A stretch of DNA of 6,345 nt from Anaerotignum sp. (GTDB taxonomy: Bacteria > Bacillota > Clostridia > Lachnospirales > Anaerotignaceae). Where the stretch lies: contig JAHHTX010000091.1 in the NCBI GenBank assembly GCA_020024255.1, forward strand, positions 1 to 6,345, in the 5' to 3' direction. The position numbers and the translations under genes were made by a program. Numbering within the stretch: position 1 is the first letter of the stretch; every line of letters begins with the position of its first letter. Below are positions 1 to 6,168 of this stretch, piece by piece. The notes beneath the pieces were generated by a model. The model was not told the origin of the DNA. It did not search any database and worked only from the letters and a program-made list of their open reading frames with translations.

Positions 1-30
1 GTATTAAATAAAAATGAATGTGGAGATATC

Positions 31-1083
31 ATGTTTTGTTATCTTATTGGAGCAGGTCCTGGTGATCCAGGTCTTATTACTTGCAAAGGCTTAGATGCTC
101 TTAGCCGTGCAGATGTTATTGTTTATGATTATTTAGCAAGTGATATTTTACTTAGCCATGCTCGTCCTGATGCTGAAAAAATATATGTAGGTAAAATTGC
201 AGGAAATCATGCAATGAGCCAAGAGGATATTAATGCTTTACTTGTTCGCAAAGCTAAAGAAGGAAAAATTGTAGCTCGATTAAAAGGTGGAGATCCATAC
301 ATTTTTGGTCGTGGTGGCGAAGAAGGACGTGCATTATATGATAATGGTGTACCTTTTTGTGAAGTACCAGGAATTAGTAGTACTATAGCAGGTCCAGCAT
401 ACGCAGGTATTCCTTTGACTGATAGAACAGCAGCTTCTTCTGTAACCATTATTACAGGACATGAAGACCCAACAAAACCTGATTCTGTTCATAATTGGGA
501 CGCATTAGCAAAAAGTGCGTCAACATTAGTTTTTGTTATGGGAATGAAAAACTTACCTGAAATTTCTAAAAATTTAATAAATGCTGGTATGGATCCAAAA
601 ACGCCTGCTGCATTAGTGCATTGGGGAACAATGCCAAATCAACGTTCTTTAAATGCTACCATAGAAGAATTACCAGAAGCTGCAATTCGTGAAGGATTTA
701 AAAATCCTTCTGTTATTGTTGTTGGTCATGTAGTTTCTTTGCGTGATAAATTAAACTGGAATGAAAAAAGACCACTTTTTGGAAAAACTGTTGTAGTAAC
801 ACGTTCAAGAGAACAAGCTAGCGATATGGTTGCTATGCTTATGAGTCTTGGTGCAAGAGTTATTCAATTTCCAACTATTAGCATTGAACCAATGGATACT
901 TATGAAGTGCTTGATAAAGCAATTCAAGAAATAGATACCTTTGACTGGATTATTTTCACTTCTGTTAATGGAGTACAACATTTTGCAGAGCGTTTACGTC
1001 TTGCTAAAAAAGATTGTAGAGCATTACATAAAGCAAAAATTGCTCCGATTGGTCCTGAAACACGAAAAGAAGAAAAAAAATAA
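31..1083 (+). CDS. CobA-HemD fusion, truncated in HemD
   Basis: A bifunctional siroheme/cobalamin-branch enzyme. The N-terminal domain (residues 1-245) is a SAM-dependent uroporphyrinogen-III C-2/C-7 methyltransferase that makes precorrin-2. It shows the nucleotide-loop GAGPGDPG at 7-14, LKGGDPYIFGRGGEE at 84-98 and VPGISS at 112-117. The second domain begins near residue 247 and matches the start of uroporphyrinogen-III synthase (GKTVVVTRSREQA at 251-263, IIFTSVNGV at 307-315). A full fusion is about 500 residues; this one stops at 350. The expected HemD motif near AAIGPxTAxxL appears as APIGPETRKEEKK and then ends in a poly-A run, so roughly 60% of HemD is missing. The methyltransferase half is complete; the synthase half cannot fold normally. 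The start is ATG 31, preceded by GGAG at 22-25. The same frame is open back to base 1, but the ribosome site supports this ATG. Codon use is strongly A/T-ending, more so than downstream genes. Domain calls are secure; the cause of truncation is not. Confidence 0.9.
   Translation: MFCYLIGAGPGDPGLITCKGLDALSRADVIVYDYLASDILLSHARPDAEKIYVGKIAGNHAMSQEDINALLVRKAKEGKIVARLKGGDPYIFGRGGEEGRALYDNGVPFCEVPGISSTIAGPAYAGIPLTDRTAASSVTIITGHEDPTKPDSVHNWDALAKSASTLVFVMGMKNLPEISKNLINAGMDPKTPAALVHWGTMPNQRSLNATIEELPEAAIREGFKNPSVIVVGHVVSLRDKLNWNEKRPLFGKTVVVTRSREQASDMVAMLMSLGARVIQFPTISIEPMDTYEVLDKAIQEIDTFDWIIFTSVNGVQHFAERLRLAKKDCRALHKAKIAPIGPETRKEEKK
1064..1083. other. Probable sequence junction in poly-A tract
   Basis: CobA-HemD homology fades here and ends in an eight-A run with a stop codon. 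Immediately after it, codon composition shifts to a more GC-balanced style and a different reading frame carries an unrelated tail. The last HemD codons look degraded relative to the family (GPETRKEEKK), as expected where a low-quality read end or an imprecise join meets a homopolymer. This could be an assembly or cloning chimera, or a genuine illegitimate recombination event. The sequence alone cannot decide. Confidence 0.55.
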
Positions 1084-1084
1084 G

Positions 1085-1225
1085 CAGAAGCAGGATACTA
1101 TTCCCGGAGGCGATCTTTACGATATCAGGCAAAATTCAGAATACAGCGACAACGGCAAGGCTGCTCCTGACAATAACATTTTTTGGGAAGAACGCAGCAA
1201 TCCGTTGAGCAGCAAGGGAAATTAA
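1085..1225 (+). pseudogene. C-terminal tail of an unrecognised protein
   Basis: This is an open stretch of 46 codons with a stop at 1223-1225, lying 18 nt before a strong terminator. It has no start codon or ribosome site of its own downstream of the junction. Its only continuation upstream runs into the antisense-like out-of-frame part of hemD. The peptide is hydrophilic and rich in Asn, Asp, Ser, Gly and Glu (for example QDTIPGGDLYDIRQNSE), resembling a disordered C-terminus of a larger protein. I do not recognise the family. Other frames are also open over part of the interval, so the frame choice rests on the plausible composition and the stop-terminator spacing. It most likely represents the 3' end of a gene whose body was lost at the 1064-1083 junction. 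Confidence 0.35.
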
Positions 1226-1243
1226 ACACAGCGAAAAAGTTTC

Positions 1244-1277
1244 AAAAAGAAGTTGGTTCATGTACCAACTTCTTTTT
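1244..1277 (+). terminator. Intrinsic terminator, perfect 14-bp stem
   Basis: AAAAAGAAGTTGGT (1244-1257) pairs perfectly with ACCAACTTCTTTTT (1264-1277) around a 6-nt loop, and the 3' arm ends in a T run. It follows the stop at 1225 by 18 nt. Because the stem has A5 on one side and T5 on the other, it could act in both directions. It separates whatever gene ended at 1225 from the fapA unit. Confidence 0.85.
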
Positions 1278-1363
1278 ATATTTAACAGATTGCAAAAAAC
1301 AGTAATGGCATGATATGGAAATCTTAAATCGGTTGTTTTTTCAAAGGAATGGAAGAAAATGTG

Positions 1364-1392
1364 TTGTGAAAGTATTGACTCTATGATATGAT
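1364..1392 (+). promoter_or_regulatory. Candidate sigma-A promoter for fapA
   Basis: TTGTGA (1364-1369) and TATGAT (1387-1392) are separated by 17 bp, giving four of six and five of six matches to the housekeeping consensus. A transcript would start near 1399 and carry an A/T-rich leader of about 120 nt. An overlapping TTGACT at 1375-1380 has only a weak -10 partner. I see no motility-sigma (SigD/FliA) type element in this gap. The remainder of 1278-1492 holds no gene that I can support. Confidence 0.5.
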
Positions 1393-1492
1393 GAATAAAA
1401 AAGCAAAAAAAAGATTAGTATGCAGTATTTTGAAGATTTACTTTATAAGTTGTTGTTTTTTCTTCTATATAAATTTACAGAAAATGACCTGA

Positions 1493-1502
1493 GGAAATTT
1501 CC
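1493..1502. repeat. Palindrome before the fapA ribosome site
   Basis: GGAAATTTCC is a perfect 10-bp palindrome ending 4 bases before the AAGGGGG ribosome site (1507-1513). It could be a protein site or a small RNA fold affecting fapA translation, but it is short enough to be chance. Confidence 0.25.
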
Positions 1503-1520
1503 GTATAAGGGGGAAGGCAA

Positions 1521-3452
1521 ATGAATGATGAAGCAAACTTGCCAAAACGAATGCGTTTGTTGGATCGCATTAAAAAAAATATTGTAAAAAGAACTACACA
1601 GTCCAAAGAAGAAGTGCAACAAGAATCTGATGCAAATATAGAACAGGAAACAGTTTTGCACGGGAAGGAACAGGCAGTCTATAGCAATATGTTGGAACTT
1701 TTCAACAATTCTATATCGGATAATCCCCTGTATAAATTGTGGAAGGCATGGAAAAGTGCAGAAGACCCCAATAAAGATATACAGGAATGGGAACAAAATC
1801 AATTACTTGATATCATATTCGACAAAGAAGAAAATAAAGATATCTTTATGAATGCCCTGGAACTGGAAACAGAAAAACAGCTTGCATGGGTAAAACTTTT
1901 GGTAAAAGCACAGAAACAGTGCCTTCTGCAATTTCCGCATGAAGGGGAAAAATCCCCTGACTCTGTAGATAGCGCAGCAGGTACGACAGAGGAACTTGGG
2001 GCTGAAGCACCAAATTTGCATTTGGAATCTGTAAAGAGTGATCATGCGTCTGTGCCAAAAGAAGTACATAATGAAATATCAGATGAAATACCAGATGTAG
2101 ATGCAGATATATTCATTCACATAGCACAGAATCATATGGCAGCGTGGGCATTTGTATTTCCTCCGTCAGGTAACGGTAAGCCTTTGCAACGCCCGCAGGT
2201 GGAACTTGCCCTTGTGGAATATATGGTAAGTGCAGGAATTGACCATGCAGTTATTGATACATTGATTGAAAACCCAATCTATTTCCGGTTTATATTGATT
2301 GCAAAAGGTACTCCCATGGTACCGGGAAAAGACGCAATCCTAGAAGAAAAGTTTGCACGAAATCCAGATCGTGTTTTTGGTATGGACGAAAATGGCAAAG
2401 TAGATTATCGTGTGCAGAACTCTATTCAGATTGTCAATGCAGGTGATGTGATTTGTGAATTGACACCAGCTGTACCGGGAACAGACGGAATTGATGTTTT
2501 GGGTACTGTGTTTCCAGCAACAACAGGAAAAGAGCTGAAACTCACAGCAGGAAAGAATACAAAACTTAATGAGGAAAAGACACAGCTTACTGCAGGAATC
2601 ACCGGACATCTGCATTATATCGATGGAAATTTTGCTATTGTACCAATTTACTATGTAGATGGAGATGTGGACCTTAAAATAGGAAATATTGATTTTTTGG
2701 GCGATGTATATATCACAGGCAATGTCAGAGAGGATTTCGTTATTCATGCAACAGGTACAGTGACCATAGAAGGTCTTGTGGAAGGGGCAATGATTGAATC
2801 GGATAAAGATATTCTCATTACAAATGGTATTTTGGGAGAAAACAAAGCAGTGCTGAAAGCTGGAGGCATTATTCGTGCAGAATATATCGAAAACTGCGTT
2901 TTGTATGCAGGGCAGGAAGTGCAGGCAAGCAGCATTATTACTTCTTTTGTCTACTGTGATGATACTATTCGGGTTACAGCCGGACGAGGCACCATAATTG
3001 GTGGAAAAATGGTTGCAGGCAAACACATTGATGCAAAGGTTATTGGATGTGCAGCAGAACGCAATACGGTTCTTTCTGTAGGAGAACTTCCTTTTGTCAA
3101 GAAACAAAGAGAAGATTTTGCAGCTGCACTGGTAGAATTGGAAAAAGAAGCAGAGGAAGTGGGACGAACTGCAAAATTTCTTACAGAAGTCGCAGGTGAC
3201 AATCCTGAAAAACTGCAAAAAGCCGCAGATTTCAGATTACGCAGGTCAGTTTTATCTATGCAAATCGCCCATATACAGAAACGACTTGCAGAATTAAACC
3301 ACAAAGATGCTTATGTACAGGGGGGACAAATTACAGCAGAGGTTATTTATCCCGTTACAGAAATCAATATGCAAGGATTCACAAAGATGATAAAAGAAAA
3401 ACAGGTCGGAAATATTGTGCATATGGAAGAGGATGGGATTCATTTATGCTGA
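1521..3452 (+). CDS. fapA: FapA-family (DUF342) protein with N-terminal extension
   Basis: A 643-residue cytoplasmic protein with no signal peptide or membrane segment. Residues 1-190 are a basic start, a Trp-containing helical stretch (about 50-137, with YKLWKAWKS and EWEQN) and an acidic, probably disordered linker (140-190). I recognise no family in this part. Residues 192-375 match the FapA N-terminal domain (KGTPMVPGKDA at 262-272, GDVICELTPAVPGTDGIDVLG at 308-328). Residues 378-520 are a right-handed beta-helix of short Gly/Ile/Val repeats (IDFLGDVYITGNV, GTVTIEGLVEGA, AGRGTIIGGKMVAGKHI). Residues 523-595 are a charged coiled coil, and 603-643 a closing beta segment. In Vibrio, FapA affects flagellar assembly and responds to sugar-transport status; in Firmicutes the role is largely unknown. 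The start ATG follows AAGGGGG at 1507-1513. cheX begins 54 nt downstream with no terminator between them, so they are likely cotranscribed. Family is certain, function is not. Confidence 0.88.
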   Translation: MNDEANLPKRMRLLDRIKKNIVKRTTQSKEEVQQESDANIEQETVLHGKEQAVYSNMLELFNNSISDNPLYKLWKAWKSAEDPNKDIQEWEQNQLLDIIFDKEENKDIFMNALELETEKQLAWVKLLVKAQKQCLLQFPHEGEKSPDSVDSAAGTTEELGAEAPNLHLESVKSDHASVPKEVHNEISDEIPDVDADIFIHIAQNHMAAWAFVFPPSGNGKPLQRPQVELALVEYMVSAGIDHAVIDTLIENPIYFRFILIAKGTPMVPGKDAILEEKFARNPDRVFGMDENGKVDYRVQNSIQIVNAGDVICELTPAVPGTDGIDVLGTVFPATTGKELKLTAGKNTKLNEEKTQLTAGITGHLHYIDGNFAIVPIYYVDGDVDLKIGNIDFLGDVYITGNVREDFVIHATGTVTIEGLVEGAMIESDKDILITNGILGENKAVLKAGGIIRAEYIENCVLYAGQEVQASSIITSFVYCDDTIRVTAGRGTIIGGKMVAGKHIDAKVIGCAAERNTVLSVGELPFVKKQREDFAAALVELEKEAEEVGRTAKFLTEVAGDNPEKLQKAADFRLRRSVLSMQIAHIQKRLAELNHKDAYVQGGQITAEVIYPVTEINMQGFTKMIKEKQVGNIVHMEEDGIHLC

Positions 3453-3506
3453 CAGAAAATACAGAGAAAATTTCACAAGGTATAAATAGAAGGAAGGAAA
3501 AGAGGT

Positions 3507-4010
3507 ATGGTTTTGAAGGAAAAGATATGCGAATATCCAGATGAAGGTACATCTTTACAAAGGATGATTGAACAGGCTTTGCGTTCTGATCTTCATCAAA
3601 TAGCAGGAATCAATATACACCACTGTCATCAAAAAACGAATGTTCAAAAAATAGATGACAGAACGATGTATACCGTGTATACATCGTTTCATGGTGCATA
3701 TCATGGTCTTTTTGCTTTTTGTGCCGAACTGGACATAATGAAACAGATTACAGAGCATATGCTAGATGAAAAAGACAACAGTTTGGAAGATGTGATAGAT
3801 TCTGTAAAAGAATTTCTCAATGTGCTTTGTGGTCATATTGTAGGTGCAATCTATCAGAAGACAAAAGCGGTAGCACGTTTTCATATCCCAGAGTTTGTGG
3901 AAGGGATATTTATTCCCAAAGGGGACAATGAAGATGTGCTTGTGGCAAGATATTGTACAAATGAAGAGATGAAAAAGTTACTTTGTATGAATGACTTAAT
4001 TATGTTATAA
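3507..4010 (+). CDS. cheX: CheX-family CheY-phosphate phosphatase
   Basis: A 167-residue soluble protein resembling CheX/CheC/FliY-type phosphatases, which remove phosphate from CheY-like receivers. The helix at about 92-115 contains E102-F-L-N105, the ExxN motif whose Glu and Asn form the CheX active site. It is followed by CGHIVGAI, matching the usual N-x(2)-G context. Before it lies the alternating beta sheet region (TMYTVYTSFHGAYHGLFAFCAEL, 53-75). Only one ExxN motif is present, as in CheX rather than CheC, which has two. The C-terminal stretch 135-167 is slightly longer than the catalytic core needs. The start ATG follows an AAGGAAGG stretch at 3490-3496, with GAGG at 3502-3505 too close to be ideal. 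It sits between fapA and the cheY-like gene. The immediate presence of a receiver makes that protein the obvious substrate, by inference. The 3' end carries a promoter for the next gene. Confidence 0.82.
   Translation: MVLKEKICEYPDEGTSLQRMIEQALRSDLHQIAGINIHHCHQKTNVQKIDDRTMYTVYTSFHGAYHGLFAFCAELDIMKQITEHMLDEKDNSLEDVIDSVKEFLNVLCGHIVGAIYQKTKAVARFHIPEFVEGIFIPKGDNEDVLVARYCTNEEMKKLLCMNDLIML
3662..3688. repeat. Perfect 12-bp inverted repeat inside cheX
   Basis: AACGATGTATAC (3662-3673) and GTATACATCGTT (3677-3688) are exact reverse complements separated by CGT. They lie in codons for residues 53-61 (TMYTVYTSF). There is no T run after it, so it is not an ordinary terminator. It could be a transcript hairpin or a binding site; no function is demonstrated by the sequence. 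Confidence 0.6.
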
Positions 4011-4011
4011 T
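3983..4011 (+). promoter_or_regulatory. Extended -10 promoter for cheY inside cheX end
   Basis: TTGTAT (3983-3988), a 17-bp spacer ending in TGT (4003-4005), and a perfect TATAAT (4006-4011) form a near-consensus sigma-A promoter with an extended -10 element. The -10 overlaps the cheX stop codon (4008-4010). Transcription would start near 4018, leaving a leader of about 24 nt that contains the cheY ribosome site. This is the best promoter match in the window. Confidence 0.7.
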
Positions 4012-4029
4012 ACGGAACAAATGAGAAAT

Positions 4030-4035
4030 AGGAGG
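4030..4035 (+). promoter_or_regulatory. Ribosome site fixing the cheY start
   Basis: AGGAGG ends 6 nt before ATG 4042. The earlier in-frame ATG at 4021 has no such site and would lie almost at the predicted transcript start, so 4042 is preferred. Confidence 0.85.
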
Positions 4036-4041
4036 AAGAAT

Positions 4042-4404
4042 ATGAGTACAAGTATAATGGTTGTAGATGATTCCAGAGTTGTCTTTACACAATTAAAAAA
4101 GATGTTGCAGGACACAGATTTTGAAATTGTACAGTTTTGTCAAAGTGGCGAAAGTGCATTGGAGGCTTACGAAAAATGTCATCCGGATATTGTTACCATG
4201 GACATTATTATGCCAGGTATTGATGGTTTTGAAACGGCAAAAGCAATCTTGGAAAAATGGCCCAATGCAAAAATTGTAATGGTATCATCTCTTGCATATG
4301 ATGAAACCATTGAACAGGCAGCAGCGATGGGATTGAAAGACTTTATCTACAAACCGTTGCAGCGTGAAAAAATTATAGAAGCGTTAAAAAAAGCAGCACA
4401 ATAA
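4042..4404 (+). CDS. cheY: Stand-alone CheY-like response regulator
   Basis: A 120-residue single receiver domain with no output domain. The phosphorylation pocket is intact: acidic pair D9-D10 (VVDDS), phosphoacceptor D54 (TMDIIMPGIDG), hydroxyl residue S82 or S83 (VMVSSLAYDE) and conserved K104 (DFIYKPL). Y103 sits at the aromatic switch position. Such proteins receive phosphate from a histidine kinase such as CheA and act by binding a partner, classically the flagellar motor switch. Stand-alone receivers also serve non-motility pathways. An upstream in-frame ATG at 4021 would add seven residues (MRNRRKN), but AGGAGG at 4030-4035 favours 4042. The gene may be transcribed both from upstream of fapA and from its own promoter overlapping the end of cheX. 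CheX next door is the likely phosphatase. No kinase is visible in the window, so the input signal is unknown. Confidence 0.88.
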   Translation: MSTSIMVVDDSRVVFTQLKKMLQDTDFEIVQFCQSGESALEAYEKCHPDIVTMDIIMPGIDGFETAKAILEKWPNAKIVMVSSLAYDETIEQAAAMGLKDFIYKPLQREKIIEALKKAAQ

Positions 4405-4418
4405 AACCTGTCATATCT

Positions 4419-4480
4419 AAGCGAGCAGTGAAAAAAACAAATCTTTTGTATGGTTTGTTTTATACTGCTCGCTTTTTTAT
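4419..4480 (+). terminator. Intrinsic terminator after cheY
   Basis: AAGCGAGCAGT (4419-4429) pairs with ACTGCTCGCTT (4464-4474), and an inner AAAACAAA (4434-4441) pairs with TTTGTTTT (4454-4461). Six T residues follow the base of the stem (4473-4478). It begins 15 nt after the cheY stop. The transporter operon arrives from the opposite side and ends at 4503, so the hairpin may also slow that transcript. The tail on the minus strand has only a poor T run, so it is primarily a plus-strand terminator. Confidence 0.85.
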
Positions 4481-4502
4481 GCTGATTTTGCTAAATGTTT
4501 TC

Positions 4503-5327
4503 TTATTCCCGCCTGTGCAGAACAAACTTTTCCAGACAGGAAATGCCTTGATACAGAAGTGCTGCCAGAATGGAGAGAATGACAACGCTCAACAGAACCC
4601 AAGGGATTTTGAATACTTGGCTGCCGTAAATCACGAGGAAACCAAGTCCTGACTGTGCAACCAAAAATTCCCCAACAATAACGCCCACAAAAGAAAGACC
4701 AACATTGATTTTTAGGGCATTGATGATGCAGGGGATATTGGCAGGCAAAACAACCATGCGAAACACCTGCCACTTGCTGCCGCCAAATACACGAATGAGT
4801 TTTATTTTTTCTTCCTCAGTTTGCAAAAAACCGTTCAAAACCGTCATAATCGTAACAACAACAGAGGTCAGCAAAGCAACGGCAATGATGGATTTCTGGT
4901 TATTGCCAAGCCATACAATGATAATGGGTGCTAAAGCTGTTTTAGGCAGAGCATTCAGTACAACAAGATATGGCTCCATAACATCGGAGATAAAATGGTT
5001 CCACCAAAGGAGCACAGCGGTCAGTGTGCCCAATATTGTACCCAATGCAAAACCGACAACGGTTTCCCAAACAGTTGTGCCAATGTGTATCCAAAGCATA
5101 CCGCTCTCTGCTAACTCTACAGCAGTGTGCCAGATTTCTGTAGGCCGGCTACAAAGGAAAGGGTCAACCCATTTTCTCTGGGCTGCCACTTCCCAAAGGA
5201 CAAGAAAAGAAATCAATATCAGCCAGCGCATTGTGCGTATGGTATATTTACGGCAACGTAGTTTTTTCAGATAAACTGCCTGCTCGTGAGAAACAATAGC
5301 CGTTTTACATTCACGCCACATGCACAT
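4503..5327 (-). CDS. ABC transporter permease, SsuC/TauC/ThiX type
   Basis: A 274-residue inner-membrane permease of the nitrate/sulfonate/taurine/pyrimidine-precursor importer family (BPD-transp-1 fold). It has a basic cytoplasmic N-terminus (1-33), a first membrane helix at about 34-49, and further helices near 85-108, 117-140, 146-166, 205-226 and 243-262. The cytoplasmic coupling loop is recognisable as the EAA-type motif at 171-199 (EEEKIKLIRVFGGSKWQVFR, then VVLPANIP), where it would dock on the ATPase. LNALPKTALAPI (124-135) is also typical. The substrate cannot be deduced from the permease. The start ATG 5327 lies inside the end of the ATPase gene (17-nt overlap), preceded by GGAAGGAG at 5332-5339; a second ATG at 5321 has a longer spacing and is possible. 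The overlap implies translational coupling. It is convergent with cheY and ends 23 nt from the base of that terminator. Confidence 0.88.
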   Translation of the reverse strand: MCMWRECKTAIVSHEQAVYLKKLRCRKYTIRTMRWLILISFLVLWEVAAQRKWVDPFLCSRPTEIWHTAVELAESGMLWIHIGTTVWETVVGFALGTILGTLTAVLLWWNHFISDVMEPYLVVLNALPKTALAPIIIVWLGNNQKSIIAVALLTSVVVTIMTVLNGFLQTEEEKIKLIRVFGGSKWQVFRMVVLPANIPCIINALKINVGLSFVGVIVGEFLVAQSGLGFLVIYGSQVFKIPWVLLSVVILSILAALLYQGISCLEKFVLHRRE

Positions 5328-6081
5328 TCAGCTCCTTCCAAATGGTATTGAAATATTCTCGAAATTCCGGTGCTTCTCTTGCCTTCATTGGTGTTTTTTC
5401 TTCTACAGAAAGAGTAATTGTGTGTATTTTTTTTAGTCTTGCAGGTCTGCCTGTCAATACCATAACTCGGTCAGATAGGCTGATGGCTTCAGAGATATCA
5501 TGGGTAACTAAAATAGCTGTTTTTCCTTCCTTTCGGAGAATTGTGCCGATTTCATCTCCGACAGAAAGCCGTGTCTGGTAATCCAAAGCGGAAAACGGCT
5601 CATCAAGAAGTAATACATCAGGGCGGATGGCGAGGGTACGGATTAAGGCAACTCTTTGCCGCATACCGCCGGAAAGTTGAGAAGGAAAATGGTCTTTAAA
5701 ATCCTTGAGTCCATACTGGTCTAAAAGTTGTTCTACATAAGCTCTGTTTTCTACCGTGGATTTGCCCTGTATTTCCAAGCCCAGAAGGGCGTTACTACGA
5801 ATGGTACGCCACTCCAAGAGATGGTCTTTTTGGAGCATATAGCCGAAATTGCCGTTTAGAAAAACAGAACCGGAGGAAGGCGGAAATAAGCCTGCCATCA
5901 TAGACAGAATAGACGATTTTCCGCAGCCGCTAGGCCCAACAATGGAAAAAAATTCTCCAGGTGCTACAGAAAAAGACAGGTCGGAAACTGCCTTGGTTTC
6001 GCCGCCGATGCTGTGGTAACTTAAACTGACATTTTGAAAAGAAACAATCGGAATCAATGGAGAAACCCCCTTTTCGTTCAT
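5311..6081 (-). CDS. ABC transporter ATPase, SsuB/TauB/ThiZ type
   Basis: The 256-residue nucleotide-binding subunit powering the adjacent permease. All ATPase motifs are intact: Walker A GPSGCGKS (49-56), Q-loop Q84 in GYMLQKDHLLEWRT, signature LSGGMRQR (136-143), Walker B VLLLDE (156-161), D-loop SALD (164-167) and switch His194 (VTHD). The segment between SGSVFLNG and the Q-loop is short: it lacks the roughly ten residues often found there in this family. The C-terminal part (GRPARL and after) is typical for nitrate/taurine-type ATPases. The start is uncertain. ATG 6081 has an in-frame stop directly upstream and a GAGG site that is 15 nt away. TTG 6055-6057 (codon 9) has AAGGGGG at good spacing and would give 248 residues. 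The well-spaced ATG 6091 is out of frame. No substrate-binding protein is in the window, so the substrate is unknown. Confidence 0.88.
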   Translation of the reverse strand: MNEKGVSPLIPIVSFQNVSLSYHSIGGETKAVSDLSFSVAPGEFFSIVGPSGCGKSSILSMMAGLFPPSSGSVFLNGNFGYMLQKDHLLEWRTIRSNALLGLEIQGKSTVENRAYVEQLLDQYGLKDFKDHFPSQLSGGMRQRVALIRTLAIRPDVLLLDEPFSALDYQTRLSVGDEIGTILRKEGKTAILVTHDISEAISLSDRVMVLTGRPARLKKIHTITLSVEEKTPMKAREAPEFREYFNTIWKELNVHVA

Positions 6082-6118
6082 TTAATTTCATAATATCCTC
6101 ATGGGGACAAAAGGTGCT

Positions 6119-6141
6119 TTTCCTATAAAAAATACAGGAAA
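6119..6141. repeat. Inverted repeat over transporter promoter region
   Basis: TTTCCT (6119-6124) and AGGAAA (6136-6141) flank an A/T-rich centre, and a further AGGAAA occurs at 6162-6167, 26 bp away (about 2.5 helix turns). The arms surround the candidate -10 of the transporter promoter, so an operator is possible. The match is short and A/T-rich. Confidence 0.3.
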
Positions 6142-6156
6142 CTATTTTTTTGGCAA
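6129..6156 (-). promoter_or_regulatory. Weak promoter candidate for the transporter
   Basis: On the minus strand, TTGCCA (6156-6151) and TATTTT (6134-6129) are separated by 16 bp. This would give a leader of about 40 nt before the ATPase start. The -10 is a poor match, so this is only the best available candidate in the gap. Confidence 0.3.
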
Positions 6157-6168
6157 ACAATAGGAAAG

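Noticed and set aside
1321..1465. Two similar GTTGTTTTTTC stretches upstream of fapA
   Set aside because: Short, T-rich and imperfect; likely compositional rather than a regulatory repeat.
2340..3218. A 292-codon open frame on the minus strand opposite fapA
   Set aside because: The product is full of Cys, Phe, Asn and Ile with no domain and no ribosome site, and it lies antisense to a clear FapA domain; it is a by-product of fapA codon use.
4419..4480. Terminator treated as fully bidirectional for cheY and the transporter
   Set aside because: Read from the minus strand the base of the stem is followed by TTAGATATG rather than a T run, so only plus-strand function is well supported.
4705..5274. 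A 189-codon open frame on the plus strand opposite the permease
   Set aside because: Low-complexity composition without recognisable motifs, antisense to a permease with a clear EAA loop; not supported as a gene.
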